A stretch of DNA of 64,000 bases from CAZTJA01 sp964613745 (lineage in GTDB: Bacteria; Desulfobacterota; Desulfomonilia; Desulfomonilales; Desulfomonilaceae). The stretch lies in the NCBI GenBank assembly GCA_964613745.1, contig CAZTJA010000004.1:25130-89129 (forward strand), read 5' to 3'. Positions 33,532 to 43,107 of the stretch are shown here, piece by piece. A program made the position numbers and the translations under genes. The stretch's first letter is position 1, and every line of letters starts with the position of its first letter. The notes below the pieces were generated by a model that did not search any database, was not told where the DNA came from, and saw only the letters and a list, made by a program, of their open reading frames with translations.

Positions 33532-34662
33532 TTAAATCGGCGTATCCTCATTCAATTCACCGGAAACTTGAAATTCTTTCATAAACTTGCGGTCAATATA
33601 GTCCTTCAATTTAAACATGAGACGGTTTTGCCAGACGAAATTCTTGCGCATAAAAATACCAGTACCGTCACCCATGTTGAAGATCAACATGTATATCTTC
33701 TGGGGTTCAAAGGCTTTCAATTCCCCGCCATTTAGAGCAGCCGTCAAATTGTCCCTCAGAATAGGATTCTGCCTGACTGCGTATACCCCAACTTTGTCGA
33801 GCGGTTCCTTTTCAAAGAAAATGCAGTCGCCTCCTCCGAACATTTCCGGGTATTTCGGACTTTGCAGAAATTGATTCACGAGCAGACCCCCATCTTTCCC
33901 TACGGGTAAGCCCGAGTCGGCAAAAATTCGCGAAGGCTTTACCCCCATTGCCGAAAAAACAATGTCGTAATCAATTATCGATCCATTGGATAAGATTAAC
34001 TTCGAGTTCCTGCTTTCCACGACCTTCACTCGCTCCAGAACCTCAACTCCTCTGGCCTGCAAAGACTTGCGAGCCAGTTCCGCCGCTTTGTCGGCAACAT
34101 TCGCAAGCAACTGAGATCCGGCAACCAGCGTTATCTTTGCGCTTCCTGAATTGTCTCTTACCAGCTTTTCTATATTTCCCGTAAGCTCTACCCCCGCAGG
34201 GCCGCCACCAATTATCGCGATTCTCGGGCGACCGGATCGCAATCCATCCAGTACAGTTTTCTGAGCCTTGAGAAGATTCACAATTGGTTTCACCGCAAAG
34301 ACCTTGGATCCGTTATGAGAAAACAAATCATAAGGAACTGAACTGCCCGTGTTGAAAGAAATCACATCATAGGGAACCTTCGTTTCTGTATCCAAAAGGA
34401 TTGTTTTCTCTTCAGGCAGAATTCTCGTTACTGATCCCAGAACAAATTCTGCGCCGCGACCTTCGACCATCTTTTTAATATTGAACCTGACTTCTTGAGG
34501 TTTATACGTCTTGGAAAGCAATCCCGGACCCATTCCTGAATAGTAGTGGTGAACCGCCGGACTGACGACCGTAACGGAATGCCCTTGTTTGATGTACTCA
34601 GGTATATTCATCAGGGCCGTCAGATGAGCGTGCCCCCCTCCCACCAGCACTAATCGTTTCAT
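33532..34662 (-). CDS. NAD(P)/FAD-dependent oxidoreductase, SelD-associated type
   Basis: 376 residues from the ATG at 34662, supported by AAAGGAG 6-7 bases upstream; the frame runs 36 bases further without a ribosome site. Two dinucleotide folds: the FAD motif LVLVGGGHAHLTAL at the N-terminus and the NAD motif IAIIGGGPAGVELTG (about 146-160). The GGGHAH variant is the hallmark of the oxidoreductase family often fused ahead of SelD (TIGR03169-like); it also resembles type II NADH dehydrogenases and sulfide:quinone reductases. No selD follows. It probably passes electrons to a quinone or a selenium/sulfur substrate. Confidence 0.85.
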   Translation of the reverse strand: MKRLVLVGGGHAHLTALMNIPEYIKQGHSVTVVSPAVHHYYSGMGPGLLSKTYKPQEVRFNIKKMVEGRGAEFVLGSVTRILPEEKTILLDTETKVPYDVISFNTGSSVPYDLFSHNGSKVFAVKPIVNLLKAQKTVLDGLRSGRPRIAIIGGGPAGVELTGNIEKLVRDNSGSAKITLVAGSQLLANVADKAAELARKSLQARGVEVLERVKVVESRNSKLILSNGSIIDYDIVFSAMGVKPSRIFADSGLPVGKDGGLLVNQFLQSPKYPEMFGGGDCIFFEKEPLDKVGVYAVRQNPILRDNLTAALNGGELKAFEPQKIYMLIFNMGDGTGIFMRKNFVWQNRLMFKLKDYIDRKFMKEFQVSGELNEDTPI

Positions 34663-34750
34663 TGCTTTGCTCCTTTCACAACTTGCCGGGCTTTGCATCG
34701 TACGAAATTGAAATTCTGTGGGCGCCTTATTAAAAAATTACCCTTCTTTG

Positions 34751-35512
34751 TTACGTCTTGCTCTCCAATAGCTCTTTCATTGTCATATAAGCATCATGTC
34801 CCAGCACGGCTTCTTCCGTAAGATAATTTTCGATGTCGCGAAATTCGGAAATGGTTTGTATGGTAACAAACTTGCCGTAATCCCAATCTGCTATTTCTCT
34901 CTTGTAGACACTCCGCAAAAAACCGGAAATTTTCCGCAACACCTCTCCGTCCGATGCTTCGATTTCAATCTCATGGTGATGGATATTCCGATTTTCAGCC
35001 ACAAACGTGGTCTTATCTAAAACGAGAACCGCTGTCTTAGGTGGAGGAACATCGATTTTTGCAGATAATCTGGAAGTGATTCTGGCCTGAACACATGAAA
35101 AACCGGCATCTTTCAAGTAATTTGCAGGGTCTCCCGAATGAGCCGAGATTTTGTCGGTACGAATACCGAATGAGCGTAGTGTGTCGACTATTTCTTTCAC
35201 AGAATCTTTTGAATAAACTCGCTCCAATTCTACACGATGAGGCACTCCATGTTTCAGAAATGGAGGTCCCTTGAGTGTAATGAGCTTCGATTCGTTAATA
35301 GTTCTTATTCTGATGGTCAGACGTTTCCATTGCAACTGATGGTCGGGTAAATCGAAATATTCATCAAGCAGCAGGCTATTTTCAAACATGCCCAAGGCAT
35401 ATGGTCCGATCCTGTCCATTCGCCGTAATCGTTCAAGCACGGATTCAACATGCTCGCCGAAAATCACAAAGCTTTTTTCAATCTCAAGATCGGATCGTTT
35501 ACTCATCAACAT
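34751..35512 (-). CDS. CYTH-domain protein (class IV cyclase/thiamine-triphosphatase superfamily)
   Basis: About 253 residues; starts at 35512 (ATG), 35506 (ATG) or 35527 (TTG) are possible and none has a strong ribosome site. The tunnel-fold motifs are recognisable: EIEKSF near the N-terminus, LTIRIR, ITLKGP, RVELE, VLDKTTF and HHHEIEIE. These alternating acidic and basic strands bind triphosphate and divalent metal. Members make cAMP or hydrolyse inorganic or thiamine triphosphate; the sequence does not say which. A ~60-residue C-terminal extension follows the fold. The kinase at 27761 has a cyclic-nucleotide-like domain, but no direct link is shown. Confidence 0.78.
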   Translation of the reverse strand: MLMSKRSDLEIEKSFVIFGEHVESVLERLRRMDRIGPYALGMFENSLLLDEYFDLPDHQLQWKRLTIRIRTINESKLITLKGPPFLKHGVPHRVELERVYSKDSVKEIVDTLRSFGIRTDKISAHSGDPANYLKDAGFSCVQARITSRLSAKIDVPPPKTAVLVLDKTTFVAENRNIHHHEIEIEASDGEVLRKISGFLRSVYKREIADWDYGKFVTIQTISEFRDIENYLTEEAVLGHDAYMTMKELLESKT

Positions 35513-35654
35513 ACCCACGCCGAACAAACCGTTACAAAAGGTTCAACAAAGTGTATACTACTGATAATTGTAGTGACAATGAACTGGACTGAGAATCTGG
35601 AACGTTCACAAATTGAAATTGTCCGATTCCGAAAAGAATACTGCATAAACTAAT

Positions 35655-35683
35655 TTGAACAAATGCTAATTTTGGATTAGAAC
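35655..35683 (+). promoter_or_regulatory. Candidate promoter of the nuo operon
   Basis: TTGAAC (35655-35660) and TAGAAC (35678-35683) are separated by 17 bases, about 60 bp upstream of nuoA. Each box matches the consensus at 4 of 6 positions, so this is tentative. Confidence 0.35.
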
Positions 35684-35744
35684 TATTTAGAATTCAGAGA
35701 AGTATCTGCATTATTCTGGCATATTGTTATACCCGGAGCTTTGA

Positions 35745-36182
35745 TTGGACTTTTGGTCAACACATTTCGGACTCTGGCCGCTCGCGGTTTACTCTCTAAT
35801 TGTGTTTCTGCTGATCTCATTCATGATCGGCTTTTCTTACATTTTGGGTGAACGACACAGAGATCGTACTACCCAACAACCGTATGAGTCGGGAATTATT
35901 TCGAGCGGTCCGGTCAGGGCAAGAATCGATATACGATTCTATCTACTTGCGGTTTTTTTCGTCATTTTCGATTTAGAAGCGGTATTCGTTTTCGCTTGGG
36001 CCATTGCAGTGCGCGAAACCGGATGGCTGGGCTTTATAGAAATCAGCATCTTTATTGCTTTTTTGCTGGCGGCACTTGTTTACTTATGGCGAATAGGAGC
36101 CCTCAACATAGAAACACCTCGACAAATGAAAGACCGGATGAAAATAAAAAAGGGGAGTTCCGATTTCAGCAATGCTTCTTAA
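35745..36182 (+). CDS. nuoA: NADH-quinone oxidoreductase subunit A
   Basis: 145 residues from a TTG start with GGAG 8 bases upstream. Three membrane helices, and the conserved loop YESGIISSGPVRARIDIRFYLLAVFFVIFDLEAVFVFAW, which lies near the quinone site of complex I. It opens a complete nuo operon of 13 genes (nuoA, B, CD, E-N) with short gaps or overlaps. NuoA is part of the membrane arm at the junction with the peripheral arm. The C-terminal Lys-rich tail is longer than usual. Confidence 0.95.
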   Translation: MDFWSTHFGLWPLAVYSLIVFLLISFMIGFSYILGERHRDRTTQQPYESGIISSGPVRARIDIRFYLLAVFFVIFDLEAVFVFAWAIAVRETGWLGFIEISIFIAFLLAALVYLWRIGALNIETPRQMKDRMKIKKGSSDFSNAS

Positions 36183-36236
36183 GGAGATGACGTCCGTTCC
36201 ATTGATTCTAAATTGCGACCGGCGGACAAGGAAAGT

Positions 36237-36869
36237 ATGATCTTTACGCTTACCAAAATAGAAGAAAACAAATACTTAGATCCACCATGCGAAACCGGGC
36301 CGCGTGTCCACGGGATCGTGTTCACAAAGCTTCAGGAACTTGTTGCATGGGGTCGAAAAAATTCTTTGTGGCCTCTGAATTTTGGGCTCTCATGTTGTTA
36401 CGTTGAAATGGCGACCGCTTTCACAAGTAAGTACGATATTTCCCGATACGGGTCGGAGGTATTAAGAGCGTCACCAAGAGAAGCCGACCTGATGGTGGTT
36501 GCCGGGACCGTGTTCAAAAAGATGGCTCCAACCGTCAAGAGGCTATACGAACAGATGATGGAACCCCGATGGGTCATATCAATGGGTTCCTGCGCGAATT
36601 CCGGTGGTATGTACGATATCTACAGCGTCGTTCAGGGTGTGGACAAGTTTCTGCCGGTGGATGTCTACGTTCCCGGATGCCCACCGAGACCAGACGCTCT
36701 GCTTGAAGGTTTAATGCTGCTTCAGAAATCCGTGGGTTGCGAAAAAAGGCCCCTCAGTTGGGTTGTTGGCGGAGATACGGTCGTAAAATCGAAAATGCCG
36801 GTAATGCGTGATCTGAAAAAGGGGGAGAGAAGCAAAACTGGAAAGCTGCGCTCTCAAGATGAACTTTAA
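36237..36869 (+). CDS. nuoB: NADH-quinone oxidoreductase subunit B
   Basis: 210 residues from the ATG at 36237 (AAGGA nearby); a TTG 24 bases upstream is in frame. Cluster N2 ligands are visible: LSCCYVEMA (adjacent Cys pair), GSCANSGG and PGCPPRPDALL. N2 is the last iron-sulfur cluster before quinone. The Lys-rich C-terminus (KKGERSKTGK) is an addition to the core of about 160 residues. Confidence 0.96.
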   Translation: MIFTLTKIEENKYLDPPCETGPRVHGIVFTKLQELVAWGRKNSLWPLNFGLSCCYVEMATAFTSKYDISRYGSEVLRASPREADLMVVAGTVFKKMAPTVKRLYEQMMEPRWVISMGSCANSGGMYDIYSVVQGVDKFLPVDVYVPGCPPRPDALLEGLMLLQKSVGCEKRPLSWVVGGDTVVKSKMPVMRDLKKGERSKTGKLRSQDEL

Positions 36870-36891
36870 TGTTGTTTGGTTGCATTTATAA

Positions 36892-38634
36892 ATGATCAAA
36901 GCGCACATAGCAGACATCCTTCAGACACGTTTTCCGGACGCCGTCCTCGGGTCGGAGCTGCCCAAGGATGAAGTACCGTCCTTGTGGATAAAGAAAGACT
37001 ATCTGCATGCGGTTTGCGCATATTTGAAGAACGACGTTGAGAAACCCTATCGCATGCTGTTCGATTTATCGGCAATTGATGAACGGCTGCGAACTCACAA
37101 AAAAGAGCCCTTCAGAGATTTCACCGTCGTTTATCACCTCTTTTCATTTCAACGCAAAGAATTTATTCGCCTAAAATTACCGCTCGACGGACAAACCCCT
37201 GCTGCACCCAGTATTACTTCGATATGGAAGAATGCCGATTGGTACGAAAGAGAAGTGTGGGATATGTTCGGCATTCGGTTCGAAGGTCATCCACGTTTGC
37301 GTCGCATTCTATTACCCCAAACATGGTCGGGCCATCCGTTGCGCAAAGAATTCCCAGCTCGAGCCACCGAAATGGGACCGTTCAGGCTCTCCGAAGATCA
37401 TATTGTCCAAGAAGAAAAGGGATCACTATTCCGTCCTGAAGAATGGGGTTTCATACCCCGCAAAGCAGGCTCCGAGTATATGATCCTGAACATGGGACCT
37501 CAGCACCCTGGGACTCACGGACCGTTCCGAATCATCCTTGAAATGGACGGCGAAGAGATAATAGAGGCCGTACCCGACATCGGATATCACCACAGGGGTG
37601 CTGAAAAAATGGCCGAGCGCCAGACCTGGCACACCTATATTCCATATACGGATAGGGTCGATTATTTAGGCGGTGTCATGAATAATCTTCCCTACGTCCT
37701 CGCAGTCGAGAAACTTGCCGGCATCGAAGTGCCCGATCGGACGAAGGTCATTAGGATAATGATGTCCGAGTTTTTCAGAATCTCCAGCCACCTGGTCTAC
37801 TACGGCACTTTTTCCCAGGATGTAGGCCAGATGTCCCCGGTTTTCTACATGTTCACGGATCGGGAACTCGTATTCAAGGTGGTTGAATCAATCTGCGGTG
37901 GCAGAATGCACCCGAGCTGGTTTCGGATCGGAGGAGTGGCTCATGACCTACCCCAAGGCTGGGACCAAGTAGTCCGGGAATTTGTAGACTACTTTCCGTC
38001 GAGACTGGATGATTACGAAAAGCTGGTACTCAAAAATCCGATTTTCAAAGCCAGAACTCTGGGTGTCGGAGCGTACACCACCGAAGAAGCCATTGACTGG
38101 GGAGCTACCGGCCCCAGTTTGCGAGCGACCGGTTTTGCATGGGACTTTCGCAAGGAAATTCCCTATTCAGGGTTTGAAAACTTTGATTTCGACGTTCCCA
38201 TAGGAACGAACGGCGACAGCTATGACCGAGCCGTGGTACATGCCGAAGAACTCAGACAAAGCCTTAGAATCATAAAGCAATGTTTGGAGAACATGCCGGC
38301 GGGGGAATACAAATCCAGGCACCCGCTCACAACACCGCCGGTAAAAGCAAAGACCATGCACGATATCGAGACCCTCATTGCACATTTTCTAAACGTAACA
38401 TGGGGTCCGGTGATACCTGCAGGTGAAGCTATGCAGGCCGTTGAAGCGACGAAGGGATGCAACGCCTACTACTTAACCAGCGACGAGAATATCATGTCCT
38501 ATAGAACACGCATCAGGACTCCGTCCTTTGCTCATCTTCAAATGATACCTTTGATGGCAAAGGGCATGGCGGTCGCGGATCTCATTACGATTCTGGGGAG
38601 CATAGATTTCGTAATGGCCGATGTAGACAGGTAA
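36892..38634 (+). CDS. nuoCD: NADH-quinone oxidoreductase fused subunits C/D
   Basis: 580 residues. Residues ~1-180 correspond to NuoC (30-kDa subunit; DWYEREVWDMFGIRFEGHPRLRRILLP) and ~195-580 to NuoD (49-kDa subunit; MGPQHPGTHGPFRIILEMDGE, and the quinone-site His pair within it). The fusion is the form known from E. coli and many Proteobacteria. It lies in the peripheral arm beside NuoB and forms the quinone-binding cavity. Confidence 0.96.
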   Translation: MIKAHIADILQTRFPDAVLGSELPKDEVPSLWIKKDYLHAVCAYLKNDVEKPYRMLFDLSAIDERLRTHKKEPFRDFTVVYHLFSFQRKEFIRLKLPLDGQTPAAPSITSIWKNADWYEREVWDMFGIRFEGHPRLRRILLPQTWSGHPLRKEFPARATEMGPFRLSEDHIVQEEKGSLFRPEEWGFIPRKAGSEYMILNMGPQHPGTHGPFRIILEMDGEEIIEAVPDIGYHHRGAEKMAERQTWHTYIPYTDRVDYLGGVMNNLPYVLAVEKLAGIEVPDRTKVIRIMMSEFFRISSHLVYYGTFSQDVGQMSPVFYMFTDRELVFKVVESICGGRMHPSWFRIGGVAHDLPQGWDQVVREFVDYFPSRLDDYEKLVLKNPIFKARTLGVGAYTTEEAIDWGATGPSLRATGFAWDFRKEIPYSGFENFDFDVPIGTNGDSYDRAVVHAEELRQSLRIIKQCLENMPAGEYKSRHPLTTPPVKAKTMHDIETLIAHFLNVTWGPVIPAGEAMQAVEATKGCNAYYLTSDENIMSYRTRIRTPSFAHLQMIPLMAKGMAVADLITILGSIDFVMADVDR

Positions 38635-38650
38635 GGGAGACTGCTCGGGT

Positions 38651-39118
38651 ATGCTGACGGATGACATGAAACGAGATTTGGTTTCGGAACTGGCCACCGC
38701 CCAAACCAGACAGGCAGCATGTATTGAAGCAATGCAGATAGTCCAGCGACGCACCGGCTGGGTTAGTGACGAGACCATAGCAGCCATAGCCGATTTTTTA
38801 GATATGTCCATAGAGGAACTTGAATCGGTCGCTACCTTCTATAACCACATTTATCGGGAACCTGTCGGCAAACATGTAATTCTCATTTGTTCGAGCGTGA
38901 CCTGTTGGATTCTCGGATATGAAACTTTAAAGGAGCATATAAGGACCAAATTAGGAATCGGTTTGGGTGAAACAACGGAAGACGGTATGTTCACATTGAT
39001 TCCGATACAATGTCTCGGAGCTTGCGACAAGGCGCCGTCCATGATGATCGATGATATTCTCTATGTTCACTTAACACCGGAAAAATTCGATTCGATAGTC
39101 GAAAGTTACAGGAAATAG
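38651..39118 (+). CDS. nuoE: NADH-quinone oxidoreductase subunit E
   Basis: 155 residues with a thioredoxin-like fold carrying the [2Fe-2S] cluster N1a: Cys in CSSVTC and in CLGACDKAP. GGGAG and TCGGG precede the ATG. Together with NuoF and NuoG it makes the NADH-oxidising module, so this complex I should accept electrons from NADH and not only from ferredoxin or F420. Confidence 0.95.
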   Translation: MLTDDMKRDLVSELATAQTRQAACIEAMQIVQRRTGWVSDETIAAIADFLDMSIEELESVATFYNHIYREPVGKHVILICSSVTCWILGYETLKEHIRTKLGIGLGETTEDGMFTLIPIQCLGACDKAPSMMIDDILYVHLTPEKFDSIVESYRK

Positions 39119-39119
39119 T

Positions 39120-40391
39120 GTGGAACGTCCCCTAACTAGAGATTTCAAGACCGACGGTAAGGCATTAACCTTCAAAGAGTACGTCAAATGCGGCGGCTAT
39201 GAGGCTTTACGCAAAGCTTTGAAGATGAGTCCTTCCGAATGCTTAAAGATTATACAGGATGCAGGGTTGCGGGGACGCGGCGGGGCAGGTTTTCCCGCGG
39301 GCACCAAATGGGCCGGAGTTCCCATGGGAAATGCCGTCAGAACTCCCAAGTATTTCATAACCGACGCGGATGAAATGGAACCCGGCACGTTCAAAGATAA
39401 ATGGCTTATGGAGGCGAATCCGCACCAATTACTTGAAGGAATGCTCATCGGTGCCTACACGATCCAGGCGGAATTCGCTTTCGTATTTTTGAGATGGGAA
39501 TACACCGAGGCCCAGAAGCGTTTACGTTTTGCCATAGGCGAGGCGTACGGGAACAATGTTTTGGGGCGTGACATTCTCGGATCGGGATTCAAACTGGATC
39601 TCCATGTCCACGTGAGTGCCGGCCGATATATCTGCGGAGAAGGAACCGCACTTATCGAGTCACTCGAAGGCAAACGAGCGGTCCCTCGTTCGAAATCTCC
39701 GCGTCCGATTGATGCCGGCCTTTGGGGCAGACCCACCGTAATCAATAATGCTGAAACTATCTGTAATGTTCCACACATTATTAAGAACGGACCGGAATGG
39801 TACAAGAGCATCAGCCGTAGTAAAGATGCCGGTACCAAAATATACGGAGTAAGCGGCCGAGTGAAAAAACCGGGAGCTTGGGAATTGCCGATGGGCGTAA
39901 CCGTAAGAGAGCTCCTCGAAGAACATGCCGGTGGAATGCTGGACGGATACGACCTGAAGGGTTTTATGCCCGGCGGTGCCTCAACCGATTTTCTTATAGA
40001 GAAGCATCTTGACCTGCCAATGGACTTCGATTCCATTCAGAAGGCCGGCAGCAGGTTGGGCACAGGAACAATGATCATTCTTGATGACAAAACCTGTCCC
40101 GTAGGAATGGTCCACAACCTTGAAAAGTTTTTTGCACACGAATCGTGCGGCTGGTGCACTCCATGCCGAGAAGGACTTCCCTGGGTTGAAAAGATTCTTG
40201 CGGATCTCGAAGAGGGGAAGGGGCAACCCGGCGACCTCGAGATTCTTGAACGAAACACGTTTTTGTTGGGACCCGGGAAGACATTTTGCGCCCTTGCTCC
40301 TGGAGCAATGGAGCCGCTTCAAAGTGCATTAAAGTATTTCCGTGACGATTTTGAACGGCACATTACCGACGGAAAGTGCCCGTGGAGATGA
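39120..40391 (+). CDS. nuoF: NADH-quinone oxidoreductase subunit F (NADH/FMN-binding)
   Basis: 423 residues from a GTG that follows the nuoE stop by one base. NADH/FMN glycine motif GLRGRGGAGFPAGTKW, FMN-binding region ICGEGTALIESLEG and the N3 cluster ligands ESCGWCTPCREG plus a later Cys. NuoF oxidises NADH and feeds electrons through FMN to the iron-sulfur chain. Confidence 0.96.
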   Translation: MERPLTRDFKTDGKALTFKEYVKCGGYEALRKALKMSPSECLKIIQDAGLRGRGGAGFPAGTKWAGVPMGNAVRTPKYFITDADEMEPGTFKDKWLMEANPHQLLEGMLIGAYTIQAEFAFVFLRWEYTEAQKRLRFAIGEAYGNNVLGRDILGSGFKLDLHVHVSAGRYICGEGTALIESLEGKRAVPRSKSPRPIDAGLWGRPTVINNAETICNVPHIIKNGPEWYKSISRSKDAGTKIYGVSGRVKKPGAWELPMGVTVRELLEEHAGGMLDGYDLKGFMPGGASTDFLIEKHLDLPMDFDSIQKAGSRLGTGTMIILDDKTCPVGMVHNLEKFFAHESCGWCTPCREGLPWVEKILADLEEGKGQPGDLEILERNTFLLGPGKTFCALAPGAMEPLQSALKYFRDDFERHITDGKCPWR

Positions 40392-40392
40392 T

Positions 40393-43107
40393 ATGGCTGT
40401 GATTTACGTGGACAATATTCCTTATGAAGTCCCGGACGGCCAGAGCCTTCTCCATGCTTGCCTATCGCTTGGATTCGACATTCCATACTTCTGTTGGCAC
40501 CCTGCCATGCAATCCGTCGGCGCCTGCCGACAATGTGCGGTCAAGCAATTCCGTGATGAAAACGATAATAAGGGCTTCATTGTGATGTCCTGCATGACCG
40601 AGGCCCTGGATGGTATTCGTATTTCGATTGATGATCCCGATGTAAAGGAATTCCGGGCTTCTATTATCGAATTCCTTATGCTCAACCATCCCCATGATTG
40701 TCCTGTCTGCGATGAAGGCGGCGAATGTCATCTGCAGGACATGACTTTGATGACCGGGCATGTTCACAGGCGGACACGTTTTAAGAAACGTACCTACAGG
40801 AACCAGAATCTTGGCCCGTTTATCAATCACGAACATAATCGATGTATTCAGTGCTACCGTTGTGTCCGCTTTTACCGAGATTTTGCGGGAGGCCGCGACT
40901 TGCATGTGTTCGGCATGCATGATCGTGTGTATTTCGGTCGGTCAAAGGACGGAACACTCGAAAATGAGTTCTCCGGTAATCTTGTGGAAATTTGTCCCAC
41001 CGGAGTCTTCACGGACAAAACATTAGGCCGCCACTATACCCGAAAATGGGATTTACAGACCGCCCCTTCAGTTTGTGTTCATTGTTCCATCGGCTGCAAT
41101 ACGATTCCCGGCGAACGCTACGGCAGTCTGCGAAGAATTCGCAATCGATACAATTTCGATGTGAATTGGTATTTCCTGTGTGATAGAGGCCGGTTCGGCT
41201 ATGAATTCGTCAACAATGATGAACGCATAAGATCATGCTTCAAGAACGAATCCAATGAGAGCACACCAATTTCTCCTGAGGAAGCACTCGTTCAGGTTGC
41301 CGGTATTCTCAAATATTCCAAAAATACCATCGGCATCGGTTCACCACGTGCCTCGCTGGAATCCAATTTTATGCTCCGAGAACTTGTCGGCCCCGACAAT
41401 TTCTACTCTGGAGTCTCGGAAAAAGAACATGCGGTAACATCTCTTGCCGTCGATATACTCAGAAAGACGCCGGCATCAATAGCATCTCTTCGCGACATAA
41501 GGACATCCGATACCATTTTCGTCCTCGGAGAAGATCCATCCAACTTTGCTCCTATGGCCGCTTTCTACCTTCGTCAGGCGGTTAAAAATAAACCGATGGA
41601 CATTGCACGACAACTAAAAGTTCCGCTGTTCATCGATGCCGCAGTGAGACAATCAATTCAAGAAGATAAGGGACCACTGTATCTTGCGTACCCGTTCCCC
41701 ACTCGAATTGATGATATTGCAACCGCCACATTCAGGTCGTCTCCGGAAAAAACAGCTTTAGTGGGCTTCGCTGTCGCCAACAGAATTGATCCCAAAGCCC
41801 CTGAAGTTCAAGGTCTTTCAAATGAAGAATCCGAACTGGTGGGACAAATAGCCGCCGACTTGATGGATTCCGAAAACCCTCTCATCATTTGCGGAACAAG
41901 TCTTCTCCATGAAGACATCCTTCGTGCTGCTGCACAGATTGCAATCGCGCTGGATACACAAGGGAAACATCCCCAAATAGCCCTATTCGTGCCTGAATGC
42001 AATTCTATTGGCCTGCAGCTATTCAATGGAAAATCACTCAAACACGCATCGGAACGAATAGAACAGGATGGAGTCGATTCGGCGGTCATCCTTGAAAACG
42101 ATCTCTACAGACGAATGGAGCCCGAAAAAGCGGATAAACTCTTTCGTTCCGTGAAGAACGTAATAGCAATCGACCATACAAAAACCAAAACCATTGAAAA
42201 GGCATCGTTTGGTTTTCCTGGAGGCACATTCGCTGATTCGGATGGAACGCTGATCAATTATGAGGGTAGAGCTCAGCGCTTCTTCCAGGTGATCCCGCCG
42301 ATTGATCAGGTATTGGACGGCAGGCATTGGATCCAAAAAATTATGGTTCAAATGGGCCGTCCTGAAGCAAAAGCATTGACGAGTCTGGATGAAATTACAA
42401 AGCGTATTTCTCTATCCATTCCACATTGTGAATCCCTGACCAAATTAGTCGGCAGCGAGGATTTCCGGGTGCACGGCATGAAGATAGCGAGGCAATCGCA
42501 TAGATATAGCGGTCGCACCGCAATGATTGCGGATAGAACCGTTCACGAACCAAAGCCCGCTCAGGATCCCGAAACTCCGTTTTCCTTTTCGATGGAAGGT
42601 TTCCAAGGAAAGCCGCCCGCTCCTTTGATACCGAGATTTTGGGCACCTCGATGGAACTCCATTCAGTCCCTCAACAAATTTCAGAGCGAAGTAGCCGGGA
42701 CTCTTACTTGGGAGAGTGAAAAGGTCGGCGTTTTTTCCGATTCGAGGCAAATCGATACCGAATACAAACCCGTTAAGGTCATTCAGCATACGAAACAAGA
42801 TGATCAACTGCTTCTGCCGATAAACGAGATCTTCGGTTCCGAAGAAATGAGCGGTAATTCCCAAAGTATCAAAGAACGCATTCCGCAGCCTTACATCGCC
42901 GTAAGCTGGGTCGATGCTCACAAGCTTGAAATCAAGGATCAGGACCGCATCCGTGTTCTCATTTCCGATCAAATATTTGAATTAACCGCCAAAGTGCGGG
43001 AAGAGATACCTTCAGGTGTGTGCGGGCTTCCGATGGGATTACCGGCAACTCCATTTTTTGATCTTCCTTGTTTTTGCGCTATTCAAAAAATTTCCGGCGA
43101 TAGCTGA
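40393..43107 (+). CDS. nuoG: NADH-quinone oxidoreductase subunit G
   Basis: 904 residues from the ATG at 40393 (GGAG upstream); an earlier in-frame ATG would overlap nuoF. N-terminal [2Fe-2S] Cys set (CRQC and upstream Cys), His-containing ligand set CPVCDEGGECHLQD, [4Fe-4S] ligands CIQCYRCVRF and CPTG, then the additional N7 motif CVHCSIGC plus a Cys ~30 residues on, and a molybdopterin-oxidoreductase-like domain without obvious cofactor. The C-terminal domain ends in a short beta region. N7 is found in only some bacterial complex I enzymes. Confidence 0.95.
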   Translation: MAVIYVDNIPYEVPDGQSLLHACLSLGFDIPYFCWHPAMQSVGACRQCAVKQFRDENDNKGFIVMSCMTEALDGIRISIDDPDVKEFRASIIEFLMLNHPHDCPVCDEGGECHLQDMTLMTGHVHRRTRFKKRTYRNQNLGPFINHEHNRCIQCYRCVRFYRDFAGGRDLHVFGMHDRVYFGRSKDGTLENEFSGNLVEICPTGVFTDKTLGRHYTRKWDLQTAPSVCVHCSIGCNTIPGERYGSLRRIRNRYNFDVNWYFLCDRGRFGYEFVNNDERIRSCFKNESNESTPISPEEALVQVAGILKYSKNTIGIGSPRASLESNFMLRELVGPDNFYSGVSEKEHAVTSLAVDILRKTPASIASLRDIRTSDTIFVLGEDPSNFAPMAAFYLRQAVKNKPMDIARQLKVPLFIDAAVRQSIQEDKGPLYLAYPFPTRIDDIATATFRSSPEKTALVGFAVANRIDPKAPEVQGLSNEESELVGQIAADLMDSENPLIICGTSLLHEDILRAAAQIAIALDTQGKHPQIALFVPECNSIGLQLFNGKSLKHASERIEQDGVDSAVILENDLYRRMEPEKADKLFRSVKNVIAIDHTKTKTIEKASFGFPGGTFADSDGTLINYEGRAQRFFQVIPPIDQVLDGRHWIQKIMVQMGRPEAKALTSLDEITKRISLSIPHCESLTKLVGSEDFRVHGMKIARQSHRYSGRTAMIADRTVHEPKPAQDPETPFSFSMEGFQGKPPAPLIPRFWAPRWNSIQSLNKFQSEVAGTLTWESEKVGVFSDSRQIDTEYKPVKVIQHTKQDDQLLLPINEIFGSEEMSGNSQSIKERIPQPYIAVSWVDAHKLEIKDQDRIRVLISDQIFELTAKVREEIPSGVCGLPMGLPATPFFDLPCFCAIQKISGDS

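Noticed and set aside
39455..40036. Long minus-strand open frame opposite nuoF
   Set aside because: It is a shadow of a highly conserved gene, with no start signal or recognisable product.
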